A stretch of 28,152 bases of DNA from Cyanophora paradoxa (GCA_004431415.1 QPMI01000598.1:1-28152); one strand, 5' to 3'. Counted from the first letter of the stretch, positions 9,301-19,489 are shown. Program-made: numbers and translations. Notes: generated from the sequence alone by a model not told the origin.

Positions 9301-10691
9301 AAGGATGGGTAGGTGGGTGAGGTTGGCGAAGAAGGGTTGGGACAAAGGAAGAGAGAGCCTGGGTGGCTGCCAGCTTTACAGCGTCCTCGAAGAATTCCGG
9401 AATCTGCAAAAATGTGAGAAAAAAAAGACATGATTCATGCCACAAGCAATACCGCCAACCTTGAAGACAACATACTGCATCATTCGCATCGACTCGTATG
9501 CCGCCAAAACCCGCTGGTACGCGGCAGAATCGAATGCCCTGCACAATCGCGACAGTGCCTGCTCGACATGGACCTGGATCTCCTTCATGGTGTCCTGCAT
9601 GGCATCTGCAAGAAGCCGCATGGGTGCCAGGTGCTTGAAGCGCTGAGCCTCTTTTTCGCAATCCTTGCAGTGGCGATAGGCTTCAGCGTAGTCGCCGCTT
9701 GCAAGAGCAGCCCGCATCGCCTCATGCATCTGCACAGCCCCTTCCATCTGCTTTAGCACCGCAGTGATGCCCTGAACTCGAGGTCAGCACAATGGGTGTG
9801 GTTTCACGGCAAACTCAAAACGAAGCAGAGACGCACGGATAACATGTTTCGCTTCTGGAACTTGGTAAGCACAGAGAGCCCCCCGCAACAAGCTCACGCT
9901 CCGATGTAGCTAGAACTTTGCGACTCGTCCTGCACAGTTCGACCGTGCTCGCAAGTCTTCCTCCAGGTGGATATCATGTCCAGCTGCTCCACTGACACAG
10001 CAGCAGTTAGTGAGGCAAGGACACTGCGGACTTCATGCGCACTGAAATCATCATGCTTGGTAAACACCGAGTCTGCAAGCTTTGCCGAGACAGCGCGCAG
10101 TGAGCGCTGCTTGGCACGAAGCTCCGTCTCCATCATCGCCTCATCCGCAAGAGCAGGGAGGCGCTCCAGCACAGCGCGTACTCCGTCGTAGTGTGGCTGA
10201 TAGTACGCCTCGTGCAAACTCTGCATGGCCTCGACGTCTTCCAAAGGGTCGTCCGTCGACCGGAGCGGCATCTGCGGGATCGAATCAAAAGTCGCATAGT
10301 GTGCTGCGTTCGAGGAAGTCTGTGCACCAGGACAGGAACGATCGGCTCGTTCGCCGTCGTCGCGTAGTTGAAGAACAAAGGCTGCGCGGGTATCGCGAAG
10401 CGCTGATACTCCGACGCATGCGCTCCTGCCTCGCCTTCTTCGCCCGCAGGGCCAGGCTGCGCAGCGGCTGCCGCCGCCGCCGCGCCAGCAGGCCCCGCGT
10501 TCGGATCCTCCTCATCCGACGACGAGTCGATCATGCGACGCGCGGCATCGAACACGCCGCCCATCTAAGCAGCGCAAGGCGATTAGATTAGCTAACGAAG
10601 CAGACGAGGCCAGTGCGCTTGCCTTGCGCTTCCAGTTGTCAAAGCGGATGCCCTCCTTGCCGCCACCTTTGTCGGATGCCTGGAAGCTCAT
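6320..10691 (-). CDS. VPS50: VPS50 / syndetin, EARP tethering-complex subunit
   Basis: VPS50 replaces VPS54 in the EARP complex (with VPS51-53), which tethers vesicles at recycling endosomes. The family's order is conserved: an N-terminal coiled region (HYDGVRAVLERLPALADEAM, 10271-9900), the core GDYAEAYRHCKDCEKEAQRF with LSRLCRAFDSAAYQRVL (9756-9450), KYKDLLTRLEEDRVQECL (9160-9110), LRVIRTVGRYVSMMEIL (8020-7930), RLRNLLVHLRDQFIN (7700-7650), LRTVSTESLMFVCNVLNLL (7470-7410), and the C-terminal FRPIPAVDYVQNYIV with YSMDQIGALVHN and DEILEKISEM (6640-6370). Start: ATG 10691 (MSFQASDKGGGKEGIRFDNW) joined in phase 0 to 10564 through a candidate 58-nt GC-AG intron (10622-10565). The upstream frame has a stop before this ATG. 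There are many short exons; the frame also breaks at several places (near 9930, 7490, 6550). Intron borders in 6.6-9.1 kb are not fully resolved. Confidence 0.92.
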
Positions 10692-10948
10692 CGAACGAGC
10701 CTTATCGAAGAGCCTAGCGACAAGCGGTCAGAGGCGCTGGCAAGGCGCGCCGCGCGGACGGACCCGCCAATCGCAGCTCCAAGCGGTCTCCAGCGGCGCT
10801 CGCCGCTGCCGTCGCCTGGCTCATGGACGACGGCGCCGGGTCGCTCGATCCGTACAGCGCCGCGGAGAAGCCAGCGGCCGGCGCCGCGGCGCAGCTGGCG
10901 GCGATGCGGACATCGGGCAGCTCACGCCGCGACCCGCTTTGACCGCAG
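10692..10948. promoter_or_regulatory. divergent upstream region between VPS50 and the STN1-like gene
   Basis: About 260 bp of GC-rich sequence separate the proposed starts. No TATA-like element was identified. Short ORFs on both strands here show no family features. If the STN1-like start is further upstream or downstream than proposed, the true spacing changes. Confidence 0.3.
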
Positions 10949-11800
10949 ATGCGAATGGGAGCGCCCTCGGAGGTGCGCCGCGCCTTCGTCAGGCTGCCGC
11001 GTACCCCCGAAAACCTGGCGTTGAGCGTTCGTCCGTTTCTTCCTTGAAGCCTCCCACGAAGGCTGCCTGCAAATAGAGAGTAAATTGCAGTCTACGAGCG
11101 CTGTCCGCTGGCGACTCCCGTCGCGAGCCGACAGGCCTCGCGCCGCAGCATGTGGCCGCGCGGCCCGCTTTCGCGCGGGCGTTCGCGTGCCAGCTGCAGC
11201 ACGGGGGTCGGAGACGCCGGAATACGTGCAGATCGCCGGCGTTCTCATCGGCGTCTACGCCCAGGGCTCTCGCGCGACTTTCCTCAGTGCGTTCGAACTC
11301 GAACCCAGTCAACACGGCCGCCGGGCCGCAGCAGTCGAGCGCTGACTCGGCTCGCGTTTTGATTTTTTGCAGTCGACGACGGGACTGGCGTGGTGGCGGG
11401 CGTGTCGTGGACGAGGATTTCTTCGAGCTATGCGAATGCCTGCGCGTGCAGGACGCACGGGGGTCCTTCGTCGTCGCGCGGGGACGAGTATCGTGGAAGG
11501 AGGAGGCCAGGCAGTTTCTCCTCCTGGAACTACAGAGCTGCACCTTGCGTCGCTCGGTAAGCTAGTAACAACGTAACAACGGAGCTGCTGGAACGTGAAC
11601 CACGGAGCCCAAATGTTTGATCCAATTGCGCATGGTTTCGAGCTTCCTCTGATCGGGGTGCGGCAGCCGAAGACAACGAGCGAGACGCGGAGGCAAAGCA
11701 CTGGGTGGATGTGGTGTCGAAGTCGCCCTTGGCGGGGACCCGCACGCCAGCAGGACATAAAGCAGATCTGCTGTGTGCATCTGAAGCGCCATCCCTATAG
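10949..11800 (+). CDS. STN1: STN1-like OB-fold protein (CST telomere complex / RPA2-type)
   Basis: STN1 is the OB-fold subunit of the CST complex that helps DNA polymerase alpha fill in telomere ends. The exon ending near 11288 reads ETPEYVQIAGVLIGVYAQGS, matching the first strands of the STN1 OB fold (I/V-x-V-x-G-x-V-I-G-V). The next exon (from about 11371) supplies a split Ile then DDGTGVVAGVSW, the hallmark strand of this family. After a one-base break near 11410 it continues ELCECLRVQDARGSFVVARG and RVSWKEEARQFLLLEL, the last OB strands. A donor gtaagc at about 11556 suggests further exons; a possible last exon (about 11690-11800) reads ERDAEAKHWVDVVSK and ends at TAG 11798-11800. The N-terminal start is uncertain (ATG 10949, MRMGAPSEVRRAF, is one option). 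An RPA2-like or other OB-fold protein is the main alternative. Confidence 0.55.
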
Positions 11801-11850
11801 CTAGTTCCTCGCCCTAGATTACATTTTAGATTGCAAAATTCGACTACTTC

Positions 11851-12022
11851 TACTCTTTCTAAGCTACGGGCGCGCGGGACCACTCCTAGACCGTCAACGC
11901 TTTAACTGTACCCGTGCTGTTAGGGATAGAGCGTAACCCGCAGGGACTGGTGCCCTGATGGAAAAAAGGAATCGGAGCCGAGCCTAGCTACGAGCTGACT
12001 CCAGTGAGCAGGCGCTTCGCGT
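11851..12022 (+). repeat. dispersed repeat, copy 2
   Basis: 172 bp matching copy 3 (23598-23774) at every position except one extra G near 11878 and the absence of a 6-bp duplication (atagct). Similarity to copy 3 stops at 12022 and switches to a different repeat (12023-12070). Confidence 0.9.
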
Positions 12023-12070
12023 GGCCGCCTTGGCCGCCAGCGGCCGAGCAGCCGCCGAGTCTGCCGAGCC
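12023..12070 (+). repeat. 48-bp GC-rich repeat shared with 24448-24495
   Basis: This stretch of ggccgccttggccgcc and following gagcagccgccgagtctg is identical to 24448-24495. At 24.4 kb it lies within a longer Ala-codon-rich low-complexity tract; here it is fused directly to dispersed repeat copy 2. Confidence 0.8.
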
Positions 12071-12773
12071 GTGCACTCATAATTATAAGATGTCAGTAAG
12101 AGGAGTTTAAGTACAGCCCGCTGCAGCTCCAAAAGAAGCTATGCATCAGCTAGTCTTGTGGCTAGCCCTGTGGGTTTCTCTGCAGCTGCAAACTTCAGAA
12201 GGAGCATCTACCCGTCCATGAGAGGACAATAATGCTCTGGAAGAGCATCAGAGGACAAGTGCGAAGTAAATTTGCCAGGGGGTCAGGGCACACACACCCT
12301 CGAGAAAATGAGCCAGACAAATCCAAACTTCCCGCATATCACTCCTCCGGGGCTTGATGATTATCCTCCAGTTGGACTCGACTGTGCTTTCGGTCGAGGA
12401 GAAGACACAAATCTAGAGAGAGTGTGAGGCTAAAAAAAATCGACACAAATCGGATCTTCAGACTCACAGGATGGCCATACACCTCACTGGCTGCAATCAG
12501 CGTATAATGATCTCCCCACATGACACGTTTCAAACTGAACGGAGTTTGCGTCACGCCCCGCCCATTGTTAACTTCTTCCGCCAATGAAATTAGCCCAGCG
12601 CAAACTTGAGCTCGAACTTGGCCTCGTACACAGTGGCGTACACACGCGGCCACAACGGTCACAGTAACGGTCAGCAGGCCGGCTTGCTAGTCAGCTTCCC
12701 TCGGCTAGGCCGGACTAGCTAGCTTCCCGCCATCGCGCACGCCCGAGCGCGAGCATTCCTGCACGCCGCCGTG
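12071..12773. other. stretch with only weak coding signal
   Basis: An AT-richer interval without a clear gene. On the minus strand, 12662-12339 is open for 107 codons and includes FSLKRVMWGDHYTLIAASEV followed by a possible donor (gtgagtctg), which looks exon-like, but no family is recognisable and no partner exon was found. On the plus strand a 39-codon ORF starts at 12308. Neither is annotated as a gene. Confidence 0.3.
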
Positions 12774-14764
12774 CATGAAGCAGTCAAAGCGAAAGGAACC
12801 CAGCCTCTGGGATGACGGCTTCGACGAGGCCGACGTCGGCACCGCTGGCACGGCAAGCGACCCGACAGCAGCAGCTCGTGGGCCGGCAAGGGCAACATGA
12901 AGCGTGTCAACAAGATCACTCAGCAGGCGCGCAAGGCGAAGGAGCCCAAGCTCCCTGACCTCGACATCCTCAAGGGCGAGCACCCCGCGGCAACGGTCCG
13001 CTGCCTGGACACCAGCGGCCGCGCCTACCACGTTCGCCTTGGCGACTTCGTCATCTGTTCAGTTAGCTCAGACACCCAGCTGTGTCCAGAACTCAGCGTC
13101 GTTCGCCGAAGCCCTTCCATTTCCCGCGCCCAGGTGAAACGATTTTGGCGCGAGTCGAGGGCGAGTTCCCAACACAGACGAAGGCGAAGCGCGGCGACTT
13201 CAACTACTCCGTCAACGGCGTCATCCTTCGGCGCTTCGTGCGCCCGGAGGACTCCGATGTGAAGGACTGCGGCTCGGCAGCGTGATCATCAAGGCAGACG
13301 GGGAGCAGGCAGCCGTGGCCATCGCAAACCACCTCATCTACTACTCGAACGTGACGGTCCGCCGCCGCGCCCGCGCCCCGTTCCAGCGTCCGATGCCCGT
13401 GCGCGCAGGTTCACGCACCCGCGAAGGTGGTGGCCGCGGACGAGTACAAAGCCCTCAACCACGCCGATCCCCACATCTACGTCTGTAAGCAAATCATGAC
13501 GTTCCGGGCGACGGCTCCTTCCAGTTCGACGTCGCCCTCGCCTTCAACGCGAGGCTCAAGCGAGTGGCGAAGAAGAAGATGGCGTGCTTCCTCCGGCCGC
13601 TGTCGAGGCCGGAGGAGCGCGTGAGGCGATTGGCTACCTTCAGGACGCCGCCGCGAACGCCCTCAAGCGCCGGAAGACCGGGACGCAGCTTGTCAACGTC
13701 AAGATCCCGGTGGCCGGGCCGGCAATGTTGGTCTGCGGCTCTTATGACTCGTTCGAAGTTCTTTTTCCTATCCTCTAACGGTGCGCATCGCAGGAGAACA
13801 TCGTGGCGCAGGTCGCGCACGTCGCCACGCCCATCGACCCGAAGACGGGCCAGCCGATCCCGGTTGACAAGCTGCCGGCGGCGAATCGCTTCGTTATCGA
13901 GCTTCCGGACCGCGAGACCGCTGCTGGTGGAAGCCGCTTCCTTTTTCCCGCTCGCTGTTCTTTTTCCGACCTCTTTGCAGCTGTTCTCGGTCCCTCCGGC
14001 GTGGCGCAAGCGTCCAAGCGCGTCTGCAAGCGGGACGCGGACGGGAAGGCGATCCGGAAGCACAGCGAGATGCAGACCGTCACCGTCGAGAAGGCGTACG
14101 GCGGCTTAATCGTGCCGCGCCACACGGGCTCCCATGACGTCGTCCAGTTCGACGAGCGTGCGCCCGGCCCGCCCTCGCCGCGCCGCTCGCTTACGAAGCT
14201 CTGCTCCTTGGGCGCGGCAGGTCCCGGTCGGATCGTGGCCACGAAGCGCTCGGGCAGGAAAGGTGGGCACGTCACGCTCGAGCTTCCGAGCTACGAGTAC
14301 GGCCCCGACGGCGAGCGCATCGCCAGCCTCGCGGGGCCCCTCGCGGCTGTCCCGTGAAGCGCCCGCGCCGGTGCCGCGCCGGCGCCAACACCGTCGCCAA
14401 GGCGCCGCCTGTCCCCGAAGCAGCCCCTTCAGAACCTGCCGCCGCCGCCCTGCCGGCCCCGCCGCCGCCGCCCTGCCGGCCCCGCCGTCGCCGCCCCGCC
14501 GGCCCCCGCCGCCGCCGCCCTGCCGGCCGCCGCCGCCGCCGCCCCGCCCGCCCGCCCCGCCGGTCGCCGCCCTGTCGGCCCCTGCTGCTGCTGCCCCACC
14601 GGCCGCTGCCGCCCTACCTGCCCCCGCCGCATCCGCCTCGGTCCCCAAGTGCGCCCCTCCCCTCGCCCCCGCTCGGCTACTTGCTCGCCTAATCCTGCAG
14701 CAGGAAGGATCGCGCGGCACAGCTCGCGGCCGCGGTGGCGGCGCGCAAGAGGGCAAAGTCGTGA
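12774..14764 (+). CDS. unrecognised protein, basic, with Ala/Pro-rich C-terminal region
   Basis: I do not recognise this protein. From ATG 12774 it reads MKQSKRKEPSLWDDGFDEAD. After a frame break it continues GNMKRVNKITQQARKAKEPK and RAYHVRLGDFV, then, probably after introns, ILARVEGEFPTQTKAKRGDF and SVNGVILRRFVRPEDSDVKD, KADGEQAAVAIANHLIYYSN, DGSFQFDVALAFNARLKRVA, AREAIGYLQDAAANALKRRK, ENIVAQVAHVATPIDPKTGQ, and EKAYGGLIVPRHTGSHDVVQ. A basic KRPRR cluster near 14356 opens an Ala/Pro low-complexity region (about 14400-14690), and the last frame reads KDRAAQLAAAVAARKRAKS to TGA 14762-14764. The stop faces the transposase-like gene's stop 42 bp away. Several one-base frame breaks occur. Function unknown; it may belong with the neighbouring transposase-like gene. 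Confidence 0.5.
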
Positions 14765-14805
14765 AGCTGCTACTGAGAATCGCACTATCTAGGTTACAAG
14801 GTGCG

Positions 14806-17350
14806 CTATGTCTGGTCCAAATCCATTTCGTCTATTTCCCCCTCCGCTAGATCGTCTGCTAGAACCTCTGCTAGGGCCCTATCATCGAAATCGAGCATGT
14901 TGGCGCCCTCATCCTCCGCCTCCATCTCCTCCTCCGCCTCCTCCTCTGCCTCGGCGTCGTACTCGGCGGTCTCCTCCTCCTCCTCCTCCTCGTCCCGCTC
15001 TCCTCGGGCACCTCGTCCTCCGGCACCGGATCCCCCTCCTGCAGCTCAATATCCTCGTCGATCTCCTCCTCGTCCGCAGGCAGGGGCACCGCTGCCACCT
15101 CCTCGCCCCCGGCGGCGCCGCCGCCGCCCTTCGCCCTGCATAGCCGCTGACCGGTGGGACGGGCCGCAGGTCGGGGATGAAGGGCCCATCTGGCCAGGCC
15201 TTGGCGGCGACGGGCGCGTCGTACTCGGCGTGGGCAGCGTCCTTCCGCCGGCGCTCGCCTCCGTCATGTTCCGCATCCACAGCGCCAGGCGCCGCCGCTG
15301 GTGCGTCATGATCTGCTTGAGCATGTCGAGGTCCTTGTTCCACCCGCCACCGAGAGACGTGACGGTGTGTCGCAGGCGCCGAAGGAGGCCCATGTAGGAC
15401 TCGATGACCTCGCAGCTCCAACGGCCGGGCGCGTTCGTGTTGTCGACGCGCGCCCAGAACGCGAGGTGCGCAAGCGTCGAGTGCATGTAGCGTGTGAAGA
15501 TCTTCCATAACGGGAAGTGTGTCTCCATCAGGCCCTGGAGCTCGGCGACGGCCTCGATAACTTGCTGCCGCGCCTCCTCGTCGGGCTTCATGTTCCGCTC
15601 GTACTGGTAGATGATCTGGCGGAGCTGCCAAATCTCGTGCATGCCCTCGTCTTCTCGCTCCAGCTCTCCTTACTGTCGCCGAAGCAGATGCTGAAGAGGG
15701 TGTCGGGCGCCTCGGGTCCTCCAGGATCTTCTTGGCGGTGTTGGCGGAGATCTTCTGGAAGAACTTGTAGGTGGCCCCGTTCTCGGTCTTCTCGAACTTG
15801 ATGTTCCGCGCGTATTTATCGCGAAGATGACGCTGCAGGTCTTCGATGCGCTTCTGCTGGTCCTCGGAGGCACCACAGGCGAGGGCGAGGAAGAAGTAGA
15901 CGAAGAACCCGGCCACCCAGCTCTTGATGCCGTGCAGGGCGTCGTCGAGCCGGACCTGAGGTGCGCGTTGGCGTCCGCTGAGGCGAGGTGTCGCGGGCTT
16001 CTCACCTCGACGGCAGCGACGGGCAGCATGCTGTTCGGAGCGGCTGCAGGAGGGCGTTGGCGTCGTGCTCGGGGTGCGGATTCTCTGTTCGCTGGCTGGA
16101 GGGAGGCCGTCCCGATCCCGCGGCCCTGCTGCGCGCACGACTTCGACCGCCGAGCACTCGGACCTGCAGTAACGTGAGCCCCATGCCGAATCTCAGCGCG
16201 TGTGACTCGGCGAACTGACCCGCGTCGGTGGACAGAATCGCAGTGCGGGCACAGGTCGAAGCCGAGGAGGACGCGGAGGAACTTGTAGTCGCCCGTCACC
16301 AAGAATTCGACCTCGACGGGCTTGTCGTGCTCGTACCCGGGATCAGGGTGAGCGGGTTCTCGTTCAGGTACTCGACCATGTCGGCGAGGGCTTGATGCGT
16401 GGGCGCAGGTTCTCCTCGCTGTCGCTACCGCCGAAGAGCATTAGGGGCAGGAGGGCGTAGCAGCTCTGAACGCCCTTCAGCGGGTGGTACGCCTGCGTCC
16501 CGTCCTCCTCGATGACGTAGTAGCCGTCGACGATTGCCACGATGCAGGTCATGCCGTCGGTCGTGGAGACGCTCTTCCGCGGAACGCGATCGTCCCGTCG
16601 CCCGCCAGGCGGACTCGAGGTCTGATCTTCTTCCCCCTGTGCTTGTGCAGCGGGACGAAAGCGCTGATGAGGGCCGACAGGGCGGGCGTCGGCGTGACAG
16701 CTCTGCGGGGCGGCGGCGCTGCCGCCTCTCCGCCCGCCGCCGGCGCTGCGCCTCTCCGCCCGCCGCCGGCGCTGCGCTCGACGGAGGCACAAAGAGCTCG
16801 AGCATGACGCCCGGCTTGCCCTTGTTCTCCTCGTCGCCGACGCCCGCCGCTGTTTCGACGATCTGCACGATCTGCACCGCTCGTGAGCCTCGTCCCTCAC
16901 CCCGCCCGCGCGCGCGCGCCGCGCCTTCTCGAGGTCATCGTTGACCTTGCCCGTAGCTTCGTGATGCAGTGCTTCGACGGGAGGAAGGCTCGCAGCCCCA
17001 CGAAGTGCTTCTTCAGGGCCTTCTTGAGGAGCTTCGTGAACTCAAAGTACGTCGCCTGCCCGGTCGGTTTAGAACGGGATGGGGGTTAAAACATTCGAGA
17101 AAGGGCGCACGTCCGAGATGCAGTGGCGGTCCTTCCACTCTAGAATCTCGCAGTCGGGAAGGTGTCCCGCAGCTTCCTGCAGGCGATGCTCATCGCCTTC
17201 TTCACTTGCAGCTGACCCGATTTGCTCGTTTCCAGGGCTCGTTGGGCCTGCGGACGGTGGTTCAGAAAGGTGCTCTTCTCCAACGATTTTGTAGCCTATT
17301 AAAGTACGATTCTCGGTAGCTCTTTTTATGTATAATAACGCGCACTGCGT
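14806..17350 (-). CDS. transposase-like protein with long acidic C-terminal tail
   Basis: Read on the minus strand across several frames. Segments in order: CEILEWKDRHCISDVRPFS (about 17160-17100), YFEFTKLLKKALKKHFVGL (about 17065-17005), QIVETAAGVGDEENKGKPGV (16870-16810), LSALISAFVPLHKHRGKKIR with VRLAGDGTIAF (16680-16580), GMTCIVAIVDGYYVIEEDG, EFLVTGDYKFLRVLLGF followed by CPHC (16300-16235), NIKFEKTENGATYKFFQKIS (15810-15750), and FPLWKIFTRYMHSTLAHLAF (15525-15470). The last 95 codons are mostly Asp/Glu and end LDQT at TAG 14806-14808. The GDYKF-hydrophobic-C-P-x-C core with an upstream GDG resembles, from memory, repetitive orphan ORFs of algal and cnidarian genomes that look transposon-derived; I cannot name the family. 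The N-terminus is unresolved. Frame breaks are frequent. Confidence 0.5.
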
Positions 17351-18280
17351 GTGGCCCGATGATGCTCACGAGGCGGCGTGCCTCCGCCTCCAGCGCCTCC
17401 CTCCTCTTCTGATAGGCGCCCTCCTCCTCTCCTTTGTTCCTGGGCGCCCTGGATAAGCATGCATATGCCTGCGCGCGCGCCGCCCCGCCTTGTACCTCGC
17501 GAAGTTCTTTTTAAACATGGGAGGCGGATCTGGATGTCCGGACTCGCAGCGTTTAGAATCGTCGAGAGCAGCATGCGGAGGAACCGCGTGCGCCGCTGCC
17601 TGGACGTATCCGAGCATCCCTTCCCAGGACCTGCCTAGCTATGCGCGAGATGGTCGCTGCACGCTGTGCCGAAGTCCGCGGGACCTTGGCGCGCTTCGAC
17701 TGGTGCTCCTCCCTAAGCTTCTTGTTCTCCGCCTCAAGCACTGCGATGCGCTCGTCGCGCGCTTTGAGCGTCGCCTTGCGGACGATCCGCTCCTCAGGCG
17801 GCACATCTTCCTTGCCGCGAGCGCGTTTCGGGGCGGTGCCGGGCCGGGGGCCGGCCGCGGCGCCGGGCTCGGCGCCTCATTAAGAACTGCATTCGTCTGC
17901 TCGCGGCCGGGCAGAGAGCATACACTCGTAAGCGCGGCAAGTCAAGTCATGACATCGAATTTGAATGAGCGGCATACCACGTCGGCGCCGAACGCGCGAC
18001 GACCGCGCTGCTGCTGCTGCTCTGGGCTAATCTGAGGCGATTGCGGGCTCGCTGGAGCCGATGGCGACCCGGGTGGCGAAGCTGGAGGGCTCTGCAGGAT
18101 GCACTGGAGGAACACAGCCACTGCGGTGGCCTCTTGAAGCGCCGCCGTGCAAGCTAAGCTATGCGGATACAATGGAGACGCAATGCCGCGCGCCTCCAGT
18201 TCCAGGGTGGCGTTTCGGCTGTGGGTGAGCACTGCGATGATCCGCATAAGCGCCTGGTACGCGACCGACGCGTCCGCCAT
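17290..18280 (-). CDS. coiled-coil protein with basic NLS-like motif
   Basis: Not recognised. Exon 1 (18280-17978) starts MADASVAYQALMRIIAVLTH and ends in a Ser/Pro/Gln-rich stretch. An 81-nt GT-AG intron (17977-17897, donor gtatgc) joins in phase 0 to TNAVLNEAPSPAPRPAPGPA. After a one-base break in a C run near 17830 comes PKRARGK, a typical nuclear-localisation pattern, then VRKATLKARDERIAVLEAEN KKLREEH, a short leucine-zipper-like coiled coil (about 17790-17700). Weaker exons further on include YQKRREALEAEARRLVSIIG near 17410-17350. The coiled coil is similar in length to a bZIP zipper, but the basic region lacks the bZIP Asn-x3-Ala-x2 signature. It ends close to, or runs into, the transposase-like gene on the same strand, so the two could be one transcription unit. 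Confidence 0.45.
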
Positions 18281-18520
18281 CTCTAAAACGACTGCTGCGG
18301 GCGCTGGAAACGTTTGGGCGCGGGCTGGGCCGCGGGACGGGGCGCGATGGGTCGCTGCATCGCGCGGCGGGTTCAAAACTCGGAAAAAAGATCGCGTGTA
18401 CCTCCCCTGCCATCTGCGGAAGCGGCAGCTCCGAGCGCCGCGAGCAAGCATACACATCCGCGACAGTTAGGCGCCGAAGAGCAGCAGGCGAGCCAGCATG
18501 CGCGATAATGCGCAATTGCG

Positions 18521-19486
18521 ATGCATAGCTACCTTAGGCGAAGCGGCTGGTCCACCCGCGCGGTCCTTGCCGGCCGCGATGCTCGCTCGTCGATATGGTA
18601 TGACGCGCTAAGCAAGGGAGCATGCCCAGACTGGGTACGCAAACTGCTGAACGTCCAACTCCAGCTGAACGCCCTGCAGCTGGTGGGCCTGAAGCAGCCT
18701 CAAGCGTTAGCTATGTCGCATCGACAGTGTAGCTATGTTAGCTGTGGAGCGAAGCATATGCCCGCTGACTACGTGTCCGAGGAGGAGGACCAGGAGGAGA
18801 CCATCAACGCGCCGTGCAATCGCCCAATGACTTCGTCTGTCATCGAGATCAACAGCAGCGACTCGGAGAGCGATGGACCAGCGGCAGCGCGCCGAGCGCA
18901 GGGCGCGCATGAAGGCGGACGAGGAGCGCGCGCTCGAGGAGGAGGATGAGATCAGGCGGCGCCACCAGGCAGCTTTGGAGGTCAACCTCGCAATAGAGCG
19001 CGACTCGGTGAGGCCATACAAGCTGGCCGAGCTCAAGCAGTTGCTGGAGTACGCGCGCGCGTGGATGCGCGAGCACGAGCAGCTGTACGAGCAGTTCGAG
19101 GTCGCGCTGGCGCACAACAACCTCCTCGAGGCCATTAACCTGCGTCGGAGATCCGCAAGCACCGCAGCACGGCGCGCTTCTGCGGCAGGACCCCTCGGCT
19201 CTACGAGGAGGCGGCCTTCAAGCCTCTCTATGACAACGTGACGGCCTTGCAGCGGCGGGCGGGGCAGATGGAGCATTTCGGCGACAATCTCTTCAAGTGC
19301 GCGGAGCACTTCCAGCGGGTGCGCATCCGGCAGCAGCAGGCGGCGGCGGCGGCGGCGGCGGAGGCGGCGGAGGCGGCGGCGGAGGCGGACGGGGCTGCTG
19401 CTGCTGCTCGGTGCAAGCGCCGCCGCCTGCGTCGCGGCGACGGCGTGCTCGTCTCGCGGCCGGACGATGCCGACGACGAAGCGTAG
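18521..19486 (+). CDS. acidic coiled-coil protein with basic C-terminus
   Basis: Not recognised. Possible starts are ATG 18521, 18713 or 18758. The N-terminal part is acidic and Ser-rich (DYVSEEEDQEE, VIEINSSDSESD). It is followed by a highly charged coiled coil (RMKADEERALEEEDEIRRRH, then KLAELKQLLEYARAWMREHE). A frame change is needed near 18873 and another at about 19148, where CGGAG must be CGGGAG. After that it reads IRKHRSTARFCGRTPRLYEE and GQMEHFGDNLFKCAEHFQRV, a 30-residue Ala/Glu tract, a basic cluster CKRRRLRR and the end GDGVLVSRPDDADDEA at TAG 19484-19486. The charged coiled coil plus basic cluster suggests a nuclear or scaffold role; this is inference only. Confidence 0.5.
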
Positions 19487-19489
19487 CGC

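Noticed and set aside
12339-12662. Separate minus-strand gene
   Set aside because: An exon-like string is present (FSLKRVMWGDHYTLIAASEV), but no partner exons, no family match and only about 100 codons; recorded as weak coding signal.
14909-16138. Minus-strand open frame of 409 codons
   Set aside because: It only partly follows the coding frame of the transposase-like gene; much of it is out-of-frame Arg/Ala/Gly-rich translation. The gene is described instead from the segments with coherent composition.
17700-17790. bZIP transcription factor
   Set aside because: There is a leucine-zipper-like coiled coil and a basic NLS-like motif, but the basic region lacks the conserved Asn-x3-Ala-x2-Cys/Ser-Arg DNA-contact pattern.
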